Source: Paraburkholderia ultramafica
Lineage (GTDB): Bacteria; Pseudomonadota; Gammaproteobacteria; Burkholderiales; Burkholderiaceae
Reading direction: 5' to 3'
Assembly: GCF_902859915.1 (NCBI RefSeq)
Contig: NZ_CADIKK010000005.1
Coordinates: 222,703-286,702, forward strand
Length of the DNA stretch: 64,000 nucleotides
Shown here piece after piece: positions 52,218 through 63,593 of the stretch. The notes beneath the pieces are model-generated. The model had not been told where the DNA came from. It was given only the letters and a program-made list of their open reading frames with translations, and searched no databases. A program made the translations under genes and the position numbers. Every line of letters begins with the position of its first letter. Within the stretch, counting starts at the first letter, position 1.

Positions 52218-53153
52218 CTAAGAGCCGCCTTCCGTACGCTCGCTGCCGCTTTGCAGGCGTGCCTTCAGCGCCGCTTCCAGACCGCTCAGCGCATCGGGCG
52301 CGGCGTCCGAGATCGCCCACCAGGTCATGCCTTCCGTATTCCAGTGTGCGATCGAGTAGCCGTCCCGCCCCAGCGTCGCCGGCGCGGCGCCGACCGTATT
52401 CCGGCCCGTGCCACCGGAGCCGGCTTGCGGATAGACATACACGTCGATCACGTGCTTGCCGTACCGGTAGACCAGCACCGCCACCCGCTGATGCGCGAGG
52501 TAATCGAGTCGCCCGCCTTGCAGCGGGAAGCCGCTCGCCGCGAGATCCTCGACCGGCGGCGAATAGTCGAGCCGGCCGTTGAACCACGGCTTGACCGTGT
52601 GCCGGTCGGTCGAAATCACATCGATGTCGCGCCCCGACACTTGTGCGCGCACGTGGCTTTCCACCAGTTCGTCGGCGAACGGCGAGACATCCGCGGGACG
52701 GTGCAGGTTCAACGCCACGCCCGCCGCCACCGCGCCCAACGCGACGACCAGCGCCGCCAGCCAGCCGCGCGCCAGCACGCCGTTCGAGCCGCCCGCGGCA
52801 CTCGGCCCGCCGAAGCCGCCTTGCGCAGAGCGCCAGCCATCCAGCCAGCGATCGAGCCAGCCCCGCCGCGCACGCTCGCGCGGCGGAAACTTGACGTTTG
52901 CAACCGGCGGCCCACGCTCGGCAACCGGCTCGTCCAGTTGCGGCAACCCCGCGCCAATCCGGTCCCGCAGCGACTGCGGTGCCCGATGATAAGGCGCTGC
53001 GCGCAGCGCATCGCTCAACACCCGCAGGTTCTTGCTTTCGCGCCGGCAGGCGTCGCAGCTCTCGATATGCTGCTGGACGCGCCGGGCTTCCGGCGCGGGC
53101 AATTCATGATCGGCGTTCGCATCGAGGAGCGGCCGCGCTTCGTTACAGTCCAT
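52218..53153 (-). CDS. Zinc-finger anti-sigma factor (single-pass membrane)
   Basis: A 311-residue anti-sigma factor. The N-terminal ZAS motif is HIESCDAC (HxxxCxxC) at about residues 29-36, which binds the sigma factor. One membrane helix, GWLAALVVALGAVAAGVALN, lies near 120. The periplasmic part from DVIS onward is a conserved sensor. It starts 11 bases inside the end of the sigma gene, so the two are coupled. Signal unknown. Confidence 0.92.
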   Translation of the reverse strand: MDCNEARPLLDANADHELPAPEARRVQQHIESCDACRRESKNLRVLSDALRAAPYHRAPQSLRDRIGAGLPQLDEPVAERGPPVANVKFPPRERARRGWLDRWLDGWRSAQGGFGGPSAAGGSNGVLARGWLAALVVALGAVAAGVALNLHRPADVSPFADELVESHVRAQVSGRDIDVISTDRHTVKPWFNGRLDYSPPVEDLAASGFPLQGGRLDYLAHQRVAVLVYRYGKHVIDVYVYPQAGSGGTGRNTVGAAPATLGRDGYSIAHWNTEGMTWWAISDAAPDALSGLEAALKARLQSGSERTEGGS

Positions 53154-53904
53154 CTGGCGTCTCCTGTGCGGAGCCCGCGGCGCTTGCGCCGGGGGCGTTG
53201 AGTGGCCGGCCGTTGGCGGACGCCCGGAGCGGTGTGACATTTGCGGCGGCCGACTTGCCGGCGGCAGACGATCCGGCGCGCGCCGCCGGGTCGCCGCACG
53301 CCGGCGAGCCCGCCCCCTGCTTCGCCATCAGCAGCGCGGCCAGCTTGCGACGCCCGCGCGCGAGCCTCGACATCACCGTGCCGATCGGCAGGTCGGCCAC
53401 CGCCGCGATCTCCCGATAACCCATCTCTTCGAGCTCACGCAGGATCAGCACCTCCCGATACTCGACCGGCAACAACGCCAGCGCCTCGTGCACCAGCTTC
53501 GTATCCTCGTCGCGGATCAGCAGCGCCTGCGGATCCGCCCCGCCTGTGCTCCAGCCGTCGAAGGTGGCGTCGTCCATGGTGTCGTCGAATTCGAGCATTT
53601 CGTGCGGCGACGCGCGCCGCCGCCATTCGGTGTACCAGGTGCGGCGCACGATCGCCAGCAGCCACGGCCGCGTGGAGTCGCCGCGAAACGTGTCGAAGAA
53701 CCGGAATGCGCGCAGGAAGGCTTCCTGGACCACGTCTTCCGCGTCGCTGGTATTGCCGCACAGCCAGCGCGCGAGGTTGTACGCGGCATCGAGGTGCGGC
53801 AGCGCGAGCTGCTGAAAACGGCGGCTCCTGGCTGCGTCGGTTTCGCTTCGCCCGCGCGCGGCGGCGTCTGAATCGGTTTGGACCACCTCGGCCCTCCAAG
53901 GCAT
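53143..53904 (-). CDS. ECF RNA polymerase sigma factor
   Basis: A 253-residue ECF sigma factor with region 2 DAAYNLARWLCGNTSDAEDVVQEAFLRAFRFFDTFR (given in part) and region 4 LPVEYREVLILRELEEMGYREIAAVADLPIGTVMSRLARGRRKL (given in part). The C-terminus past region 4 is Ala-rich and overlaps the anti-sigma gene. The sequence does not tell which promoter it reads. Confidence 0.93.
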   Translation of the reverse strand: MPWRAEVVQTDSDAAARGRSETDAARSRRFQQLALPHLDAAYNLARWLCGNTSDAEDVVQEAFLRAFRFFDTFRGDSTRPWLLAIVRRTWYTEWRRRASPHEMLEFDDTMDDATFDGWSTGGADPQALLIRDEDTKLVHEALALLPVEYREVLILRELEEMGYREIAAVADLPIGTVMSRLARGRRKLAALLMAKQGAGSPACGDPAARAGSSAAGKSAAANVTPLRASANGRPLNAPGASAAGSAQETPDGL

Positions 53905-54029
53905 TGCGGCTATGCTGCACGGCTCGTCGTCATGTCCCTCTCACGGCATAACCGGACACCAGCCGAGTTTATTCCCGCTGCGGGCACGGATCTGAAAAAG
54001 CGCGCAAAAACCCGGCGCAAAACCGCCCG

Positions 54030-54944
54030 CTAGTAAGACGGACGATTCCAGTAATCCTTGCTCGCGTACACCTCTTTCAGATAATCGATGAAATAGCGCA
54101 CCTTGGCCGGCACATAGCGCTGCTGCGGGTAGACCGCGAGAATGTCGTAGTCGGGCAGCGCGTATTCGTCGAGCACGGTTTCGAGCTCGCCGCGCGCCAG
54201 TTGCTGCTGGATTTCCCACGTCGAGCGCCAGCCGAGCCCGAGTCCTTCGGAGACCCAACGATGCAGCAGTTCGCCGTCGTTGCAGTCGAGCCTGCCGCCC
54301 ACACGCACCGTCGCGAGCTTGCCATTACGGCGGAAATACCAGCCGCGGTTCTGCCCACCCTGCAGATTGAACGCGAGACAGTTGTGGCGCGGCAGGTCTT
54401 CGAGCGTTTTCGGCTTGCCGTGCCGGCGGAAATAGTCGGGCGTGCCGCACACCACGCGCCGGTTCGACGCCAGTTTCACCGCGACGAAGTTCGGATCGAC
54501 CGAGCCGCCGATGCGGATCGACAGGTCATAACCCTCGCGCACCAGGTCCACGACCCGGTCGGTCAGATTGAACGACACCTGCAACTCCGGTTTGTCGGCG
54601 AGAAAAGCAGGCGCGAGCGGCGCGACGTGCTTGCGGCCGAACGCGGCCGGCGCCGACACGATCAGGTGACCGCTCACCGCGCGCCGGCCGGCGCTCAGTT
54701 CGTTTTCCGCCTGGTCCCACTCGGTGAGCAGGCCCCGGCAGCGTTCCAGAAACGCGGTGCCGTCTTCACTGACCACCAGCCGCCGCGTCGAGCGGTACAT
54801 CAGCTTCACGCCGAGGCGCTTTTCCAGCGCATCGATGCGGCGCCCGAGTATCACCGGCGACACCCCCTCCTCCAGCGCGGCCGCCGCGAGGCTGCCGGCG
54901 TCCGCGACCCGCACGAAGGTTTCGATCTGTTTGAAGCGATCCAT
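54030..54944 (-). CDS. LysR-type regulator divergent from gcl
   Basis: A 304-residue LysR regulator. The winged HTH is at the N-terminus (FKQIETFVRVADAGSLAAAALEEGVSPVILGRRIDALEKRLG, given in part) and the ligand-binding domain follows. The ATG at 54944 has AGGAGA upstream. It is divergent from gcl, so it likely controls the glyoxylate genes, perhaps with glyoxylate or a related compound as effector. Confidence 0.92.
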   Translation of the reverse strand: MDRFKQIETFVRVADAGSLAAAALEEGVSPVILGRRIDALEKRLGVKLMYRSTRRLVVSEDGTAFLERCRGLLTEWDQAENELSAGRRAVSGHLIVSAPAAFGRKHVAPLAPAFLADKPELQVSFNLTDRVVDLVREGYDLSIRIGGSVDPNFVAVKLASNRRVVCGTPDYFRRHGKPKTLEDLPRHNCLAFNLQGGQNRGWYFRRNGKLATVRVGGRLDCNDGELLHRWVSEGLGLGWRSTWEIQQQLARGELETVLDEYALPDYDILAVYPQQRYVPAKVRYFIDYLKEVYASKDYWNRPSY

Positions 54945-55032
54945 GGTTGTCTCCTGCGGGCCGCAAGTCACGTCTCACGACATTCCATACTTTTTGTTTC
55001 GGAATAAGCGACCCTGACTGATCTTATCAAAC

Positions 55033-55051
55033 CTTTAGGTCGGGCCTACAG
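55033..55051 (+). promoter_or_regulatory. Candidate LysR-type box before gcl
   Basis: TAGGTCGGGCCTA (55036-55048) fits T-N11-A, and the extended arms CTTTAGG and CCTACAG are complementary at 6 of 7 positions. It lies about 53 bases before the gcl start. Confidence 0.6.
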
Positions 55052-55103
55052 TTGCTCTCAACAACTTTTATTCGCCCTATTTCCAGACATTGAGGAGACA
55101 TTC

Positions 55104-56879
<1,776 letters not shown>

Positions 56880-57013
56880 ACGTCCGGACGCGCTGAAGAA
56901 ATCAGCATCACGTGAGCGAGATGGGCAGCGTCGCAACGGCGCGCTGCCCGATCGCTTCGCCACGCGCGTCACGAAGTTATTCCCCTGACCGACCCGAGAG
57001 AGACAAACGCACC

Positions 57014-57823
57014 ATGCCGAAATTCGCAGCAAATCTCACCATGTTGTTCAACGAAGTCCCGTTCCTCGACCGCTTTGCAACGGCGGCGGACGCGGGCTTT
57101 GACGCCGTCGAATTCCTGTTTCCGTATCCGTATCAGATCGCTGAACTGCGCGAGCGTCTGCAGCAGAACCGCCTGAAGCTGGTGCTGCACAATCTGCCCG
57201 CGGGCAACTGGGAAGCGGGCGAGCGCGGCATCGCGTGTCTGCCGGATCGCGTGGGCGAGTTCCAGGAAGGCGTCGGCCGTGCAATCGAATACGCGAGCGC
57301 GCTGAAGGTGCCGCAGCTCAATTGCCTCGTCGGCATTCCAACGGCAGGCGTCGATGCGGACAAGGCGCGCGCGACGATCGTCGACAACCTGCGTTTCGCG
57401 GCGGGCGAATTGAAGAAGGCCGGCATCAAGCTGCTAGTCGAGCCGTGCAATTCATACGACATTCCTGGCTTCGCGCTGAACCGTTCGGGCGAAGGCCTCG
57501 ACGTGATTCGCGCGGTGGGCTCGGACAATCTGTTCCTGCAATACGACATCTATCACATGCAGCGGATGGAAGGCGAACTCGCGGCGACGATCACAAAGAA
57601 CCTGCCGCAGATCGCGCACATCCAGCTCGCCGACAACCCGGGCCGCAACGAACCCGGCACCGGCGAAATCAACTATCCGTACCTGTTCGCGCTGCTCGAC
57701 TCGCTCGGCTACGACGGTTATGTCGGCTGCGAGTACAAGCCGCGCACGACTACCACGGCCGGTCTCGGCTGGGTGCAAAGCGTGGCAGGACAAGCCCGCG
57801 GCGCGGCACACGCCGCCGCCTGA
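57014..57823 (+). CDS. hyi: Hydroxypyruvate isomerase
   Basis: A 269-residue TIM-barrel enzyme that interconverts hydroxypyruvate and tartronate semialdehyde. The start MPKFAANLTMLFNEVPFLDR and the metal-site region LLVEPCNSYDIPGF and HIQLADNPGRNEPGTGEI match Hyi. The ATG at 57014 has GAGAG upstream. Between gcl and glxR. Confidence 0.96.
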   Translation: MPKFAANLTMLFNEVPFLDRFATAADAGFDAVEFLFPYPYQIAELRERLQQNRLKLVLHNLPAGNWEAGERGIACLPDRVGEFQEGVGRAIEYASALKVPQLNCLVGIPTAGVDADKARATIVDNLRFAAGELKKAGIKLLVEPCNSYDIPGFALNRSGEGLDVIRAVGSDNLFLQYDIYHMQRMEGELAATITKNLPQIAHIQLADNPGRNEPGTGEINYPYLFALLDSLGYDGYVGCEYKPRTTTTAGLGWVQSVAGQARGAAHAAA

Positions 57824-57927
57824 GCGGCGCATCAGACGCAACGAGCGAAGCAGGCGCCTATCGCGCGCCTCTCGCCCCGAAGGCAGTCCCGTTGCGGGAC
57901 GCCAAACAACCCTGGAGATTCAGACAC

Positions 57928-58836
57928 ATGGCAAAGATCGGTTTCATCGGCCTCGGCATCATGGGCGCGCACATGGCGCGCAACCTCATCAAGGGCGGTC
58001 ATTCGCTGTTCGTGAACGGCGCCTACCCGGTGCCGGAAGACCTCGCCAAAACCACCAGCGTCGTCGCCAACTCGACCGCTGTTGCGCAGGCCGCCGACAT
58101 CGTCATCATCATGGTGCCGGACACGCCGGACGTCGCCAACGTGCTGTTCGCCGACGACGGCGTCGCCGCCGGTCTCACGAAGGGCAAGCTGGTGATCGAC
58201 ATGAGCTCGATCTCGCCGCTCGACACGCAGGCCTTCGCGAAGAAGATCAATGCGCTGGGCGTCGACTACCTCGACGCGCCGGTGTCCGGCGGCGAAGTCG
58301 GCGCGCGTGAAGCGTCGCTGACGATCATGGTGGGCGGCCCGGACAAAGCCTTCACCTTGGCCAAGCCGCTGTTCGAACTGATGGGCAAGAACATCTCGCT
58401 GATCGGCGACAACGGCGCGGGTCAGACCTGCAAGGTCGCGAACCAGATCATCGTCGCGCTGAACATCGAAGCGGTTGCCGAAGCGTTGCTGTTCGCGTCG
58501 CGTTCGGGCGCCGATCCGGAGCGTGTGCGTAAGGCATTGATGGGCGGCTTCGCGTCGTCGCGGATTCTCGAAGTGCATGGCGAGCGCATGACCAGGCGTA
58601 CGTTCGACCCGGGCTTCCGCATCGAACTGCATCAGAAGGATCTGAACCTCGCACTCGACGGCGCACGCAAGCTGGGCATCGCACTACCGCATACCGCCAG
58701 CGCGCAGCAACTGTTCAGCGTGTGCGCGGCGAACGGCGGCAAGGCCTGGGATCACTCGGCGATGGTGCGCGCGCTGGAAATCATGGCGAACTACGAAGTC
58801 GCGCAAGCGCCAGGCAGCGCAGCCAAGGCGGCTTGA
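57928..58836 (+). CDS. glxR: Tartronate semialdehyde reductase GlxR
   Basis: A 302-residue 3-hydroxyisobutyrate-dehydrogenase-family enzyme that reduces tartronate semialdehyde to D-glycerate. GFIGLGIMGAHMARNL is the NAD motif, and the catalytic lysine lies in GAGQTCKVANQI. The C-terminal helix domain is complete. The ATG at 57928 has GGAG upstream. It ends the operon. Confidence 0.96.
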   Translation: MAKIGFIGLGIMGAHMARNLIKGGHSLFVNGAYPVPEDLAKTTSVVANSTAVAQAADIVIIMVPDTPDVANVLFADDGVAAGLTKGKLVIDMSSISPLDTQAFAKKINALGVDYLDAPVSGGEVGAREASLTIMVGGPDKAFTLAKPLFELMGKNISLIGDNGAGQTCKVANQIIVALNIEAVAEALLFASRSGADPERVRKALMGGFASSRILEVHGERMTRRTFDPGFRIELHQKDLNLALDGARKLGIALPHTASAQQLFSVCAANGGKAWDHSAMVRALEIMANYEVAQAPGSAAKAA

Positions 58837-59591
58837 GGCGGGTTGCTGCATGTGTTTGTTGCGGGGGTTCGTTGCACGCGTTGATTGCACACATTCGTTG
58901 CAAATCACGCAGCGCTCACCACGCTGCTGCGCGAGTCGTATGAATACGCGCAGCAGCGTACCGCGACAGACCATGCGAAGCAGCGACAGGCTAATCGGGG
59001 AGCGTGCCGCAAGCGTCATATGCAGCACATAAAAAATACATCGGACAGTCATATGGCTTGCCGTGAGCGCCGCATCGCCGGCGTCATCGCAAGCGCAGGT
59101 GGGGCGCCCGTTCGTCGTGCAGCATGCGCGGCGCAACGGGCAAATCGTGCCGCTCTGGGCTGAGAGCGGCAAGTGGGGTCCGCAGCGGCGCCCGGCGATG
59201 CCGGGGAAGCCTTGGTCGGTCAGACGTCGTCGTCGGGTGTCCGGCTGTCGGATTCATCGTTCTGCTTTATCCGCCAGGTTCTCGCAGCGGGTGCAATCAC
59301 GCATGCCGCTCGCTTGCACGTCCGTTTGCATTTGCTTGCAACTCAGCGCATTCCCCCGCACCTTTTTTGACACATCGTTCCGTGCTTTTCTCCTACACTC
59401 GTTGAGTCTAGTTGCTTGCGTTCCGGACGTCGCGTGCCCTGTATTGTTCCAGAGCGTTGCCCCGGGATGGTGCTTCCTGCGTATCGCAGTATCGCAGCGC
59501 GCATCATCCGCATCCGTTCGCTTGACTTCCTCACCAGTGCTCAACCCCGTGCGCAATTCGTTCTTGCGCCACCACCTCAGGAGTGTGATCA
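58837..59591 (+). other. 755-bp intergenic region with a hairpin, no gene supported
   Basis: The longest stretch without a gene in the window. Its start holds a perfect 13-bp inverted repeat (58921-58933 and 58947-58959, loop 13 bases). A TTGACA at 59367-59372 and TACACT at 59394-59399 lie 21 bases apart, a poor spacing, before the LysM gene. Its frames on both strands lack family features. Confidence 0.6.
58921..58959 (+). terminator. Hairpin downstream of glxR
   Basis: ACGCTGCTGCGCG and its exact complement CGCGCAGCAGCGT flank a 13-base loop, 84 bases past glxR. No T run follows, so it may be a Rho-type end, an mRNA 3' stabiliser, or a small-RNA element. Confidence 0.5.
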
Positions 59592-60074
59592 ATGGGTATT
59601 CTCAGTTTCATCAAGGAAGCCGGCGAAAAGCTGTTCGGCGCCGCCTCTACGCCCGCCCAGGCCGCCGCGCCCGATCTCGACGCGCAGAATAAAACCGCGG
59701 GCGACGCGATCGTCACGTATATCCGCAGCCAGGGCCTGGACGCCACCAATCTGCAAGTGTCATACGACGGCACGAGCCACACGGTCACGGTCGCAGGTGA
59801 AGCGGCCGACCAGCCGACCAAGGACAAGATCCTCGTCGCCGCCGGCAATGTGCAGAACGTCGACAAGGTCGACGATCAACTGACCGTCACCACGCCGGCC
59901 GCCGCCCCCACGCAGTTTCACACTGTCGTGTCCGGCGACAATCTGTGGAAGATCGCGGAGAAGTACTACGGCAGCGGCGCGAAGAACGATGTGATCTTCC
60001 AGGCGAACACGCCGATGCTGAAAAGCCCGGACAAGATTTATCCGGGTCAGGTGCTGGTAATTCCGCCGGTATGA
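59592..60074 (+). CDS. BON and LysM domain protein (Kbp/YgaU-like)
   Basis: A 160-residue protein with a BON domain (about 30-90, IVTYIRSQGLDATNLQVSYDGTSHTVTVAGEA, given in part) and a C-terminal LysM domain (VVSGDNLWKIAEKYYGSGAKN). No signal peptide is visible. E. coli Kbp, with the same layout, is a cytoplasmic potassium-binding protein. The AGGAG ribosome binding site and ATG at 59592 are clear. Confidence 0.93.
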   Translation: MGILSFIKEAGEKLFGAASTPAQAAAPDLDAQNKTAGDAIVTYIRSQGLDATNLQVSYDGTSHTVTVAGEAADQPTKDKILVAAGNVQNVDKVDDQLTVTTPAAAPTQFHTVVSGDNLWKIAEKYYGSGAKNDVIFQANTPMLKSPDKIYPGQVLVIPPV

Positions 60075-60145
60075 TGAGCCTCGCGTCATAGGCCGGGTTT
60101 GACAGGCCATTCAGTGCCGCTGAAAAGCGCATGCGGAAACGACAG

Positions 60146-60178
60146 CGCGGCGCTCGGGTCGATGACCCGAGCGCCGCG
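60146..60178. terminator. 15-bp hairpin between LysM gene and asparaginase gene
   Basis: CGCGGCGCTCGGGTC and its exact complement flank the loop GAT. The hairpin sits between convergent genes; there is no T run on either side, so it may act as a bidirectional Rho-type end. Confidence 0.6.
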
Positions 60179-60241
60179 TTGCCATTGAACGTTCATGCGT
60201 GGCGCAACCACGTCACTGCGTGTGAACCACTCAGTCCCGCG

Positions 60242-61297
60242 TCAGTACATATCGAACACCTTCTGCAACGCGACCGGTCCCGTGCCGCCCGCGGCCAGCG
60301 CCAGCATCAGCAAAACCCGCGCCTTGTACGGATTCAGCGAGCCCGCACTGATAAAACCGAGCGTATCGTCGGCGGCCGCGCCGTTGTGCATCACATGCCC
60401 CGAGCCCACGCGCGACGAGCGCACCACCGCCACGCCCTGCGAAGCGGCATCGGCGAGCGCTTGCAGCATCGACACATGAATCGAACCGTTGCCCGTGCCC
60501 GCCACGACGATACCGCGCACGCCGGCGGCCACCAGCGCATCGATGGCGATCCGCGAGACGCCCGCATAGCTCGCGACGATTTCCACATGCGGCCAGTTCG
60601 GCCCGATCACGAATTCAGTCGCAAGCGTATGCGCACGCACCACGCCGCGCTGAAATTCGACGCGGCCGTCCTGCACCCAGCCGAGCGCACCGATCTCGGG
60701 CGACTGGAACGCATCGACCGCATACGTGCTCGTCTTGACCACGTCGCGTGCGCTGTGAATGCGGTTGTTGAAGGCCACCAGCACGCCCTGCCCGCGCGAG
60801 CCCGCATGCGCGGCGACCGTCACGGCGTTCAGCAGATTCAGCGGACCGTCGGCGGACAACGCCGACGCTGGACGCATTGCCGCGGTCAGCACGACCGGCT
60901 TGTCCGACTTGATCGTCAGATGCAGCAGGTAGGCGGTTTCTTCGAGCGTGTCGGTGCCATGCGTGACCACCACGCCGTCGATGTCGTCGGCGGCGAGCAA
61001 TGTGTTGAGGCGTTGCGCTAGCGTGGTCCACAGCGGCATCGACATGTCTTTGCTGTCGACGCTGGCAATCTGCTCAGGCGCGATCCGGGCGACCGTGGAC
61101 AAGGCCGGCACCACGGCCAGCAATTGCTCCACGCCGACGACACCCGCCTGGTAGCCGGACGTATTGGTGGCGTCCGCGGCCGCCCCGGCGATCGTGCCGC
61201 CGGTCGCCAGCACGGCTATACAGGGCAACGACGGCGGCAGAGGCGGCGTGGCGCCCTGGCCGGAAGGCATCGGGGAAGAGGAAGTCATAGTATTCAT
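60242..61297 (-). CDS. L-asparaginase (type II-like active site, no signal peptide)
   Basis: A 351-residue asparaginase. The catalytic Thr is T35 in ATGGTIAG, and T115-D116 in THGTDT form the second part of the site. The N-terminus (MNTMTSSSPMPSGQG...) has no Sec signal, so the enzyme is probably cytoplasmic although its sequence pattern resembles type II enzymes. An ATG at 61288 is an alternative. It converges on the LysM gene. Confidence 0.92.
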   Translation of the reverse strand: MNTMTSSSPMPSGQGATPPLPPSLPCIAVLATGGTIAGAAADATNTSGYQAGVVGVEQLLAVVPALSTVARIAPEQIASVDSKDMSMPLWTTLAQRLNTLLAADDIDGVVVTHGTDTLEETAYLLHLTIKSDKPVVLTAAMRPASALSADGPLNLLNAVTVAAHAGSRGQGVLVAFNNRIHSARDVVKTSTYAVDAFQSPEIGALGWVQDGRVEFQRGVVRAHTLATEFVIGPNWPHVEIVASYAGVSRIAIDALVAAGVRGIVVAGTGNGSIHVSMLQALADAASQGVAVVRSSRVGSGHVMHNGAAADDTLGFISAGSLNPYKARVLLMLALAAGGTGPVALQKVFDMY

Positions 61298-61458
61298 CGC
61301 GGCGATTGTAAGCGATGCGCCGCGCGCCGCCATGCGTGAAAAAACGGATATCCGTTCGTTTTGGACTTGCCCGAGGTTGGCGCCCCGTCCGCGCCGACTT
61401 TGCGCGCATGAATCCACTCACGCTGCCCGCGCCGGACCTCGACGGCCCGACGCATTCG

Positions 61459-62385
61459 TCAAGCCGCTTCGCGCAACTGCGCGGCGATGTCCGCTTCGTT
61501 CAACTGCGGCGCGAACATCTCGATCAGCCGGTAAGCGTACGCGCGCAGGAACGCGCCCTTGCGCAGGCCGACGCGCGTCGTGCTCGCTTCGAACAGATGC
61601 TGCGTGTCGAGCGCGACCAGTTCCGTGTCGCGCTTCGGATCGTAGGCCATCGCCGCGACCACGCCAATGCCCATGCCGAGTTCGACGTAGGTCTTGATCA
61701 CGTCGGCGTCGATTGCGGTCAGCACGACGTCGGGCAGCGCGCCCGCTTTCGCGAACGCCTGGTCGATGTGCGAGCGGCCCGTGAAGTCCTGGTCGTAGGT
61801 GACGATCGGGAATTCGGCGATCTCGTCGAGCGTCAGATTCGGCCGGCCCACCAGCGGATGAGCCTGCGGCACGACCACGACGTGATGCCACGAATAGCAC
61901 GGGAACGTGACGATATCCGGGAAGCGGTCGAGCGCTTCGGTCGAAATGCCGATATCCGCTTCACCGTTGATGATCATCTGCGCGATCTGCTGCGGACTGC
62001 CCTGGCGCAGCGCCAGATGCACTTTCGGAAACACCTCGGTGAATTGACGGATCACCTTCGGCAACGCGTAACGCGCCTGCGTGTGGGTGGTCGCCACCAC
62101 CAGGTGGCCGCTGTCCTGATCGGCGAACTGGCGCGCGACGCGGCGCAGATTCTCCGCATCGAGCAGCATCCGCTCGATCAGTTGATGCACCGCCTTGCCC
62201 GGCTCGGTCAGGCCCGTCAGACGCTTGCCGCGCCGAATGAAAATATCGACGCCGAGTTCGTCCTCCAGATCCTTGATCTGTTTCGATACGCCCGACTGCG
62301 ACGTGTACAACGCGTTCGCCACTTCGGTCAGATTCATGTTCTGACGCACGGCCTCGCGCACGAAGCGCAATTGCTGGAAATTCAT
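61459..62385 (-). CDS. cysB: LysR-type regulator CysB
   Basis: A 308-residue regulator of the CysB group. The HTH is MNFQQLRFVREAVRQNMNLTEVANALYTSQSGVSKQIKDLEDELG (given in part) and the effector domain carries the TTHTQARYALP motif that binds sulfate or acetylserine in CysB. It is downstream of cysA, which fits control of sulfate assimilation. Confidence 0.93.
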   Translation of the reverse strand: MNFQQLRFVREAVRQNMNLTEVANALYTSQSGVSKQIKDLEDELGVDIFIRRGKRLTGLTEPGKAVHQLIERMLLDAENLRRVARQFADQDSGHLVVATTHTQARYALPKVIRQFTEVFPKVHLALRQGSPQQIAQMIINGEADIGISTEALDRFPDIVTFPCYSWHHVVVVPQAHPLVGRPNLTLDEIAEFPIVTYDQDFTGRSHIDQAFAKAGALPDVVLTAIDADVIKTYVELGMGIGVVAAMAYDPKRDTELVALDTQHLFEASTTRVGLRKGAFLRAYAYRLIEMFAPQLNEADIAAQLREAA

Positions 62386-62436
62386 CGGTATGTCTCCGGT
62401 TCGGCCAGAGTTGAGTTATTCGAGTTCGATTGAAAC

Positions 62437-62479
62437 GCCGGGCAGGGTTGCGCTATCTGCTACCGCTGCCCGGCTTTTT
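62437..62479 (+). terminator. Hairpin with T run between cysA and cysB
   Basis: A 9-bp stem (GCCGGGCAG and CTGCCCGGC) followed by five T residues on the plus strand, although both flanking genes read the other way. On the minus strand it is less ideal, so its role is uncertain. Confidence 0.45.
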
Positions 62480-62534
62480 GACTCTGCTTTTTACTGTGCC
62501 TTTTGCACGGCTTCCCGCCCTGCTCTCACCCGGC

Positions 62535-63593
62535 TCATTGCGCCGGAAAAACGCGCAATGCACGCGGCACGGCGGTCACGCCATCGCCGACCGACAGTTG
62601 CAGATCGCGCCACGATTCGCGATCGAGTTCGGCTTCGAGCAGATTGCCCTCGCGTCCCGCGAGTTCGACCCGCACCGAACCGCCCAGCGTCACCACGCGC
62701 CGCACATCGACGACGATGCCTTCGCGATGGCCCGACGCCTGCGGATACAACTGCAGATCATGCGGCCGCACGTACGCAAAAGCCGGACCGCTGAAGCCCG
62801 CGGTGATCGCGACCGGCAGCGCCGCGCCGTCGACCACGAAGCCGCTTGCGTCGACCTTGCCGTGCAGACGGTTGGCCGCGCCGAGAAACTCGTAGACGAA
62901 CGAGGTCTGCGGATGGTCGTACACGTCCTGCGGACTGCCGACCTGCTCCACATGTCCGCGATTCAGCACGACGATGCGGTCGGCCACTTCGAGCGCCTCT
63001 TCCTGATCGTGCGTGACGAAGATCGTCGAGATGTGCAGATCGTCGTGCAGGCGCCGCAGCCAGCTTCGCAATTCCTTGCGCACCTTCGCATCCAGCGCGC
63101 CGAACGGTTCGTCGAGCAACAGCACCTTCGGTTCGACAGCCAATGCACGCGCCAATGCGATCCGTTGCCGCTGACCGCCCGACAGCTCCGACGGATAGCG
63201 TTGCGCGAGCCAGTCGAGCTGCACCAGCTTCAGCAATTCATGCACCTTCTCGCGGATCACCGCTTCCGACGGCCGCTCCTTGCGCGGCTTCACGCGCAAG
63301 CCGAACGCCACGTTCTCGAACACCGTCATATGACGAAACAGCGCGTAATGCTGGAACACGAAGCCCACTTCACGCTCACGCGCGCCGACCGTTGCGACGT
63401 CCTGGCCTTGCAGTACGACCTGGCCGCCGTCCGCGTATTCGAGCCCCGCGATCACGCGCAACAGGGTGGTCTTGCCGCAACCGGAAGGTCCGAGCAGCGC
63501 AACCAGTTCGCCCGGCGGAAAGTCGAGCGAGACGTTATCGAGCGCGACGAAATCGCCGAAGCGCTTTTGCAGGTGACGAACGGTGATACCCAT
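62535..63593 (-). CDS. cysA: Sulfate/thiosulfate ABC transporter ATPase CysA
   Basis: A 352-residue ATPase that powers sulfate import. Walker [10 protein letters not shown] is at 35-43, then LSGGQ and [11 protein letters not shown], and a C-terminal TOBE-like domain (from about 250, [13 protein letters not shown]). It overlaps the cysW stop by one base (TAATG) and lies upstream of cysB. Confidence 0.97.
   Translation of the reverse strand: MGITVRHLQKRFGDFVALDNVSLDFPPGELVALLGPSGCGKTTLLRVIAGLEYADGGQVVLQGQDVATVGAREREVGFVFQHYALFRHMTVFENVAFGLRVKPRKERPSEAVIREKVHELLKLVQLDWLAQRYPSELSGGQRQRIALARALAVEPKVLLLDEPFGALDAKVRKELRSWLRRLHDDLHISTIFVTHDQEEALEVADRIVVLNRGHVEQVGSPQDVYDHPQTSFVYEFLGAANRLHGKVDASGFVVDGAALPVAITAGFSGPAFAYVRPHDLQLYPQASGHREGIVVDVRRVVTLGGSVRVELAGREGNLLEAELDRESWRDLQLSVGDGVTAVPRALRVFPAQ

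Noticed and set aside
59254..59592. A 112-codon frame on the minus strand before the LysM gene
   Set aside because: No family likeness, and it covers the LysM promoter zone.
58885..59692. Overlapping short frames in the 755-bp gap
   Set aside because: They overlap each other in different frames, have no ribosome binding sites and no recognisable domains.
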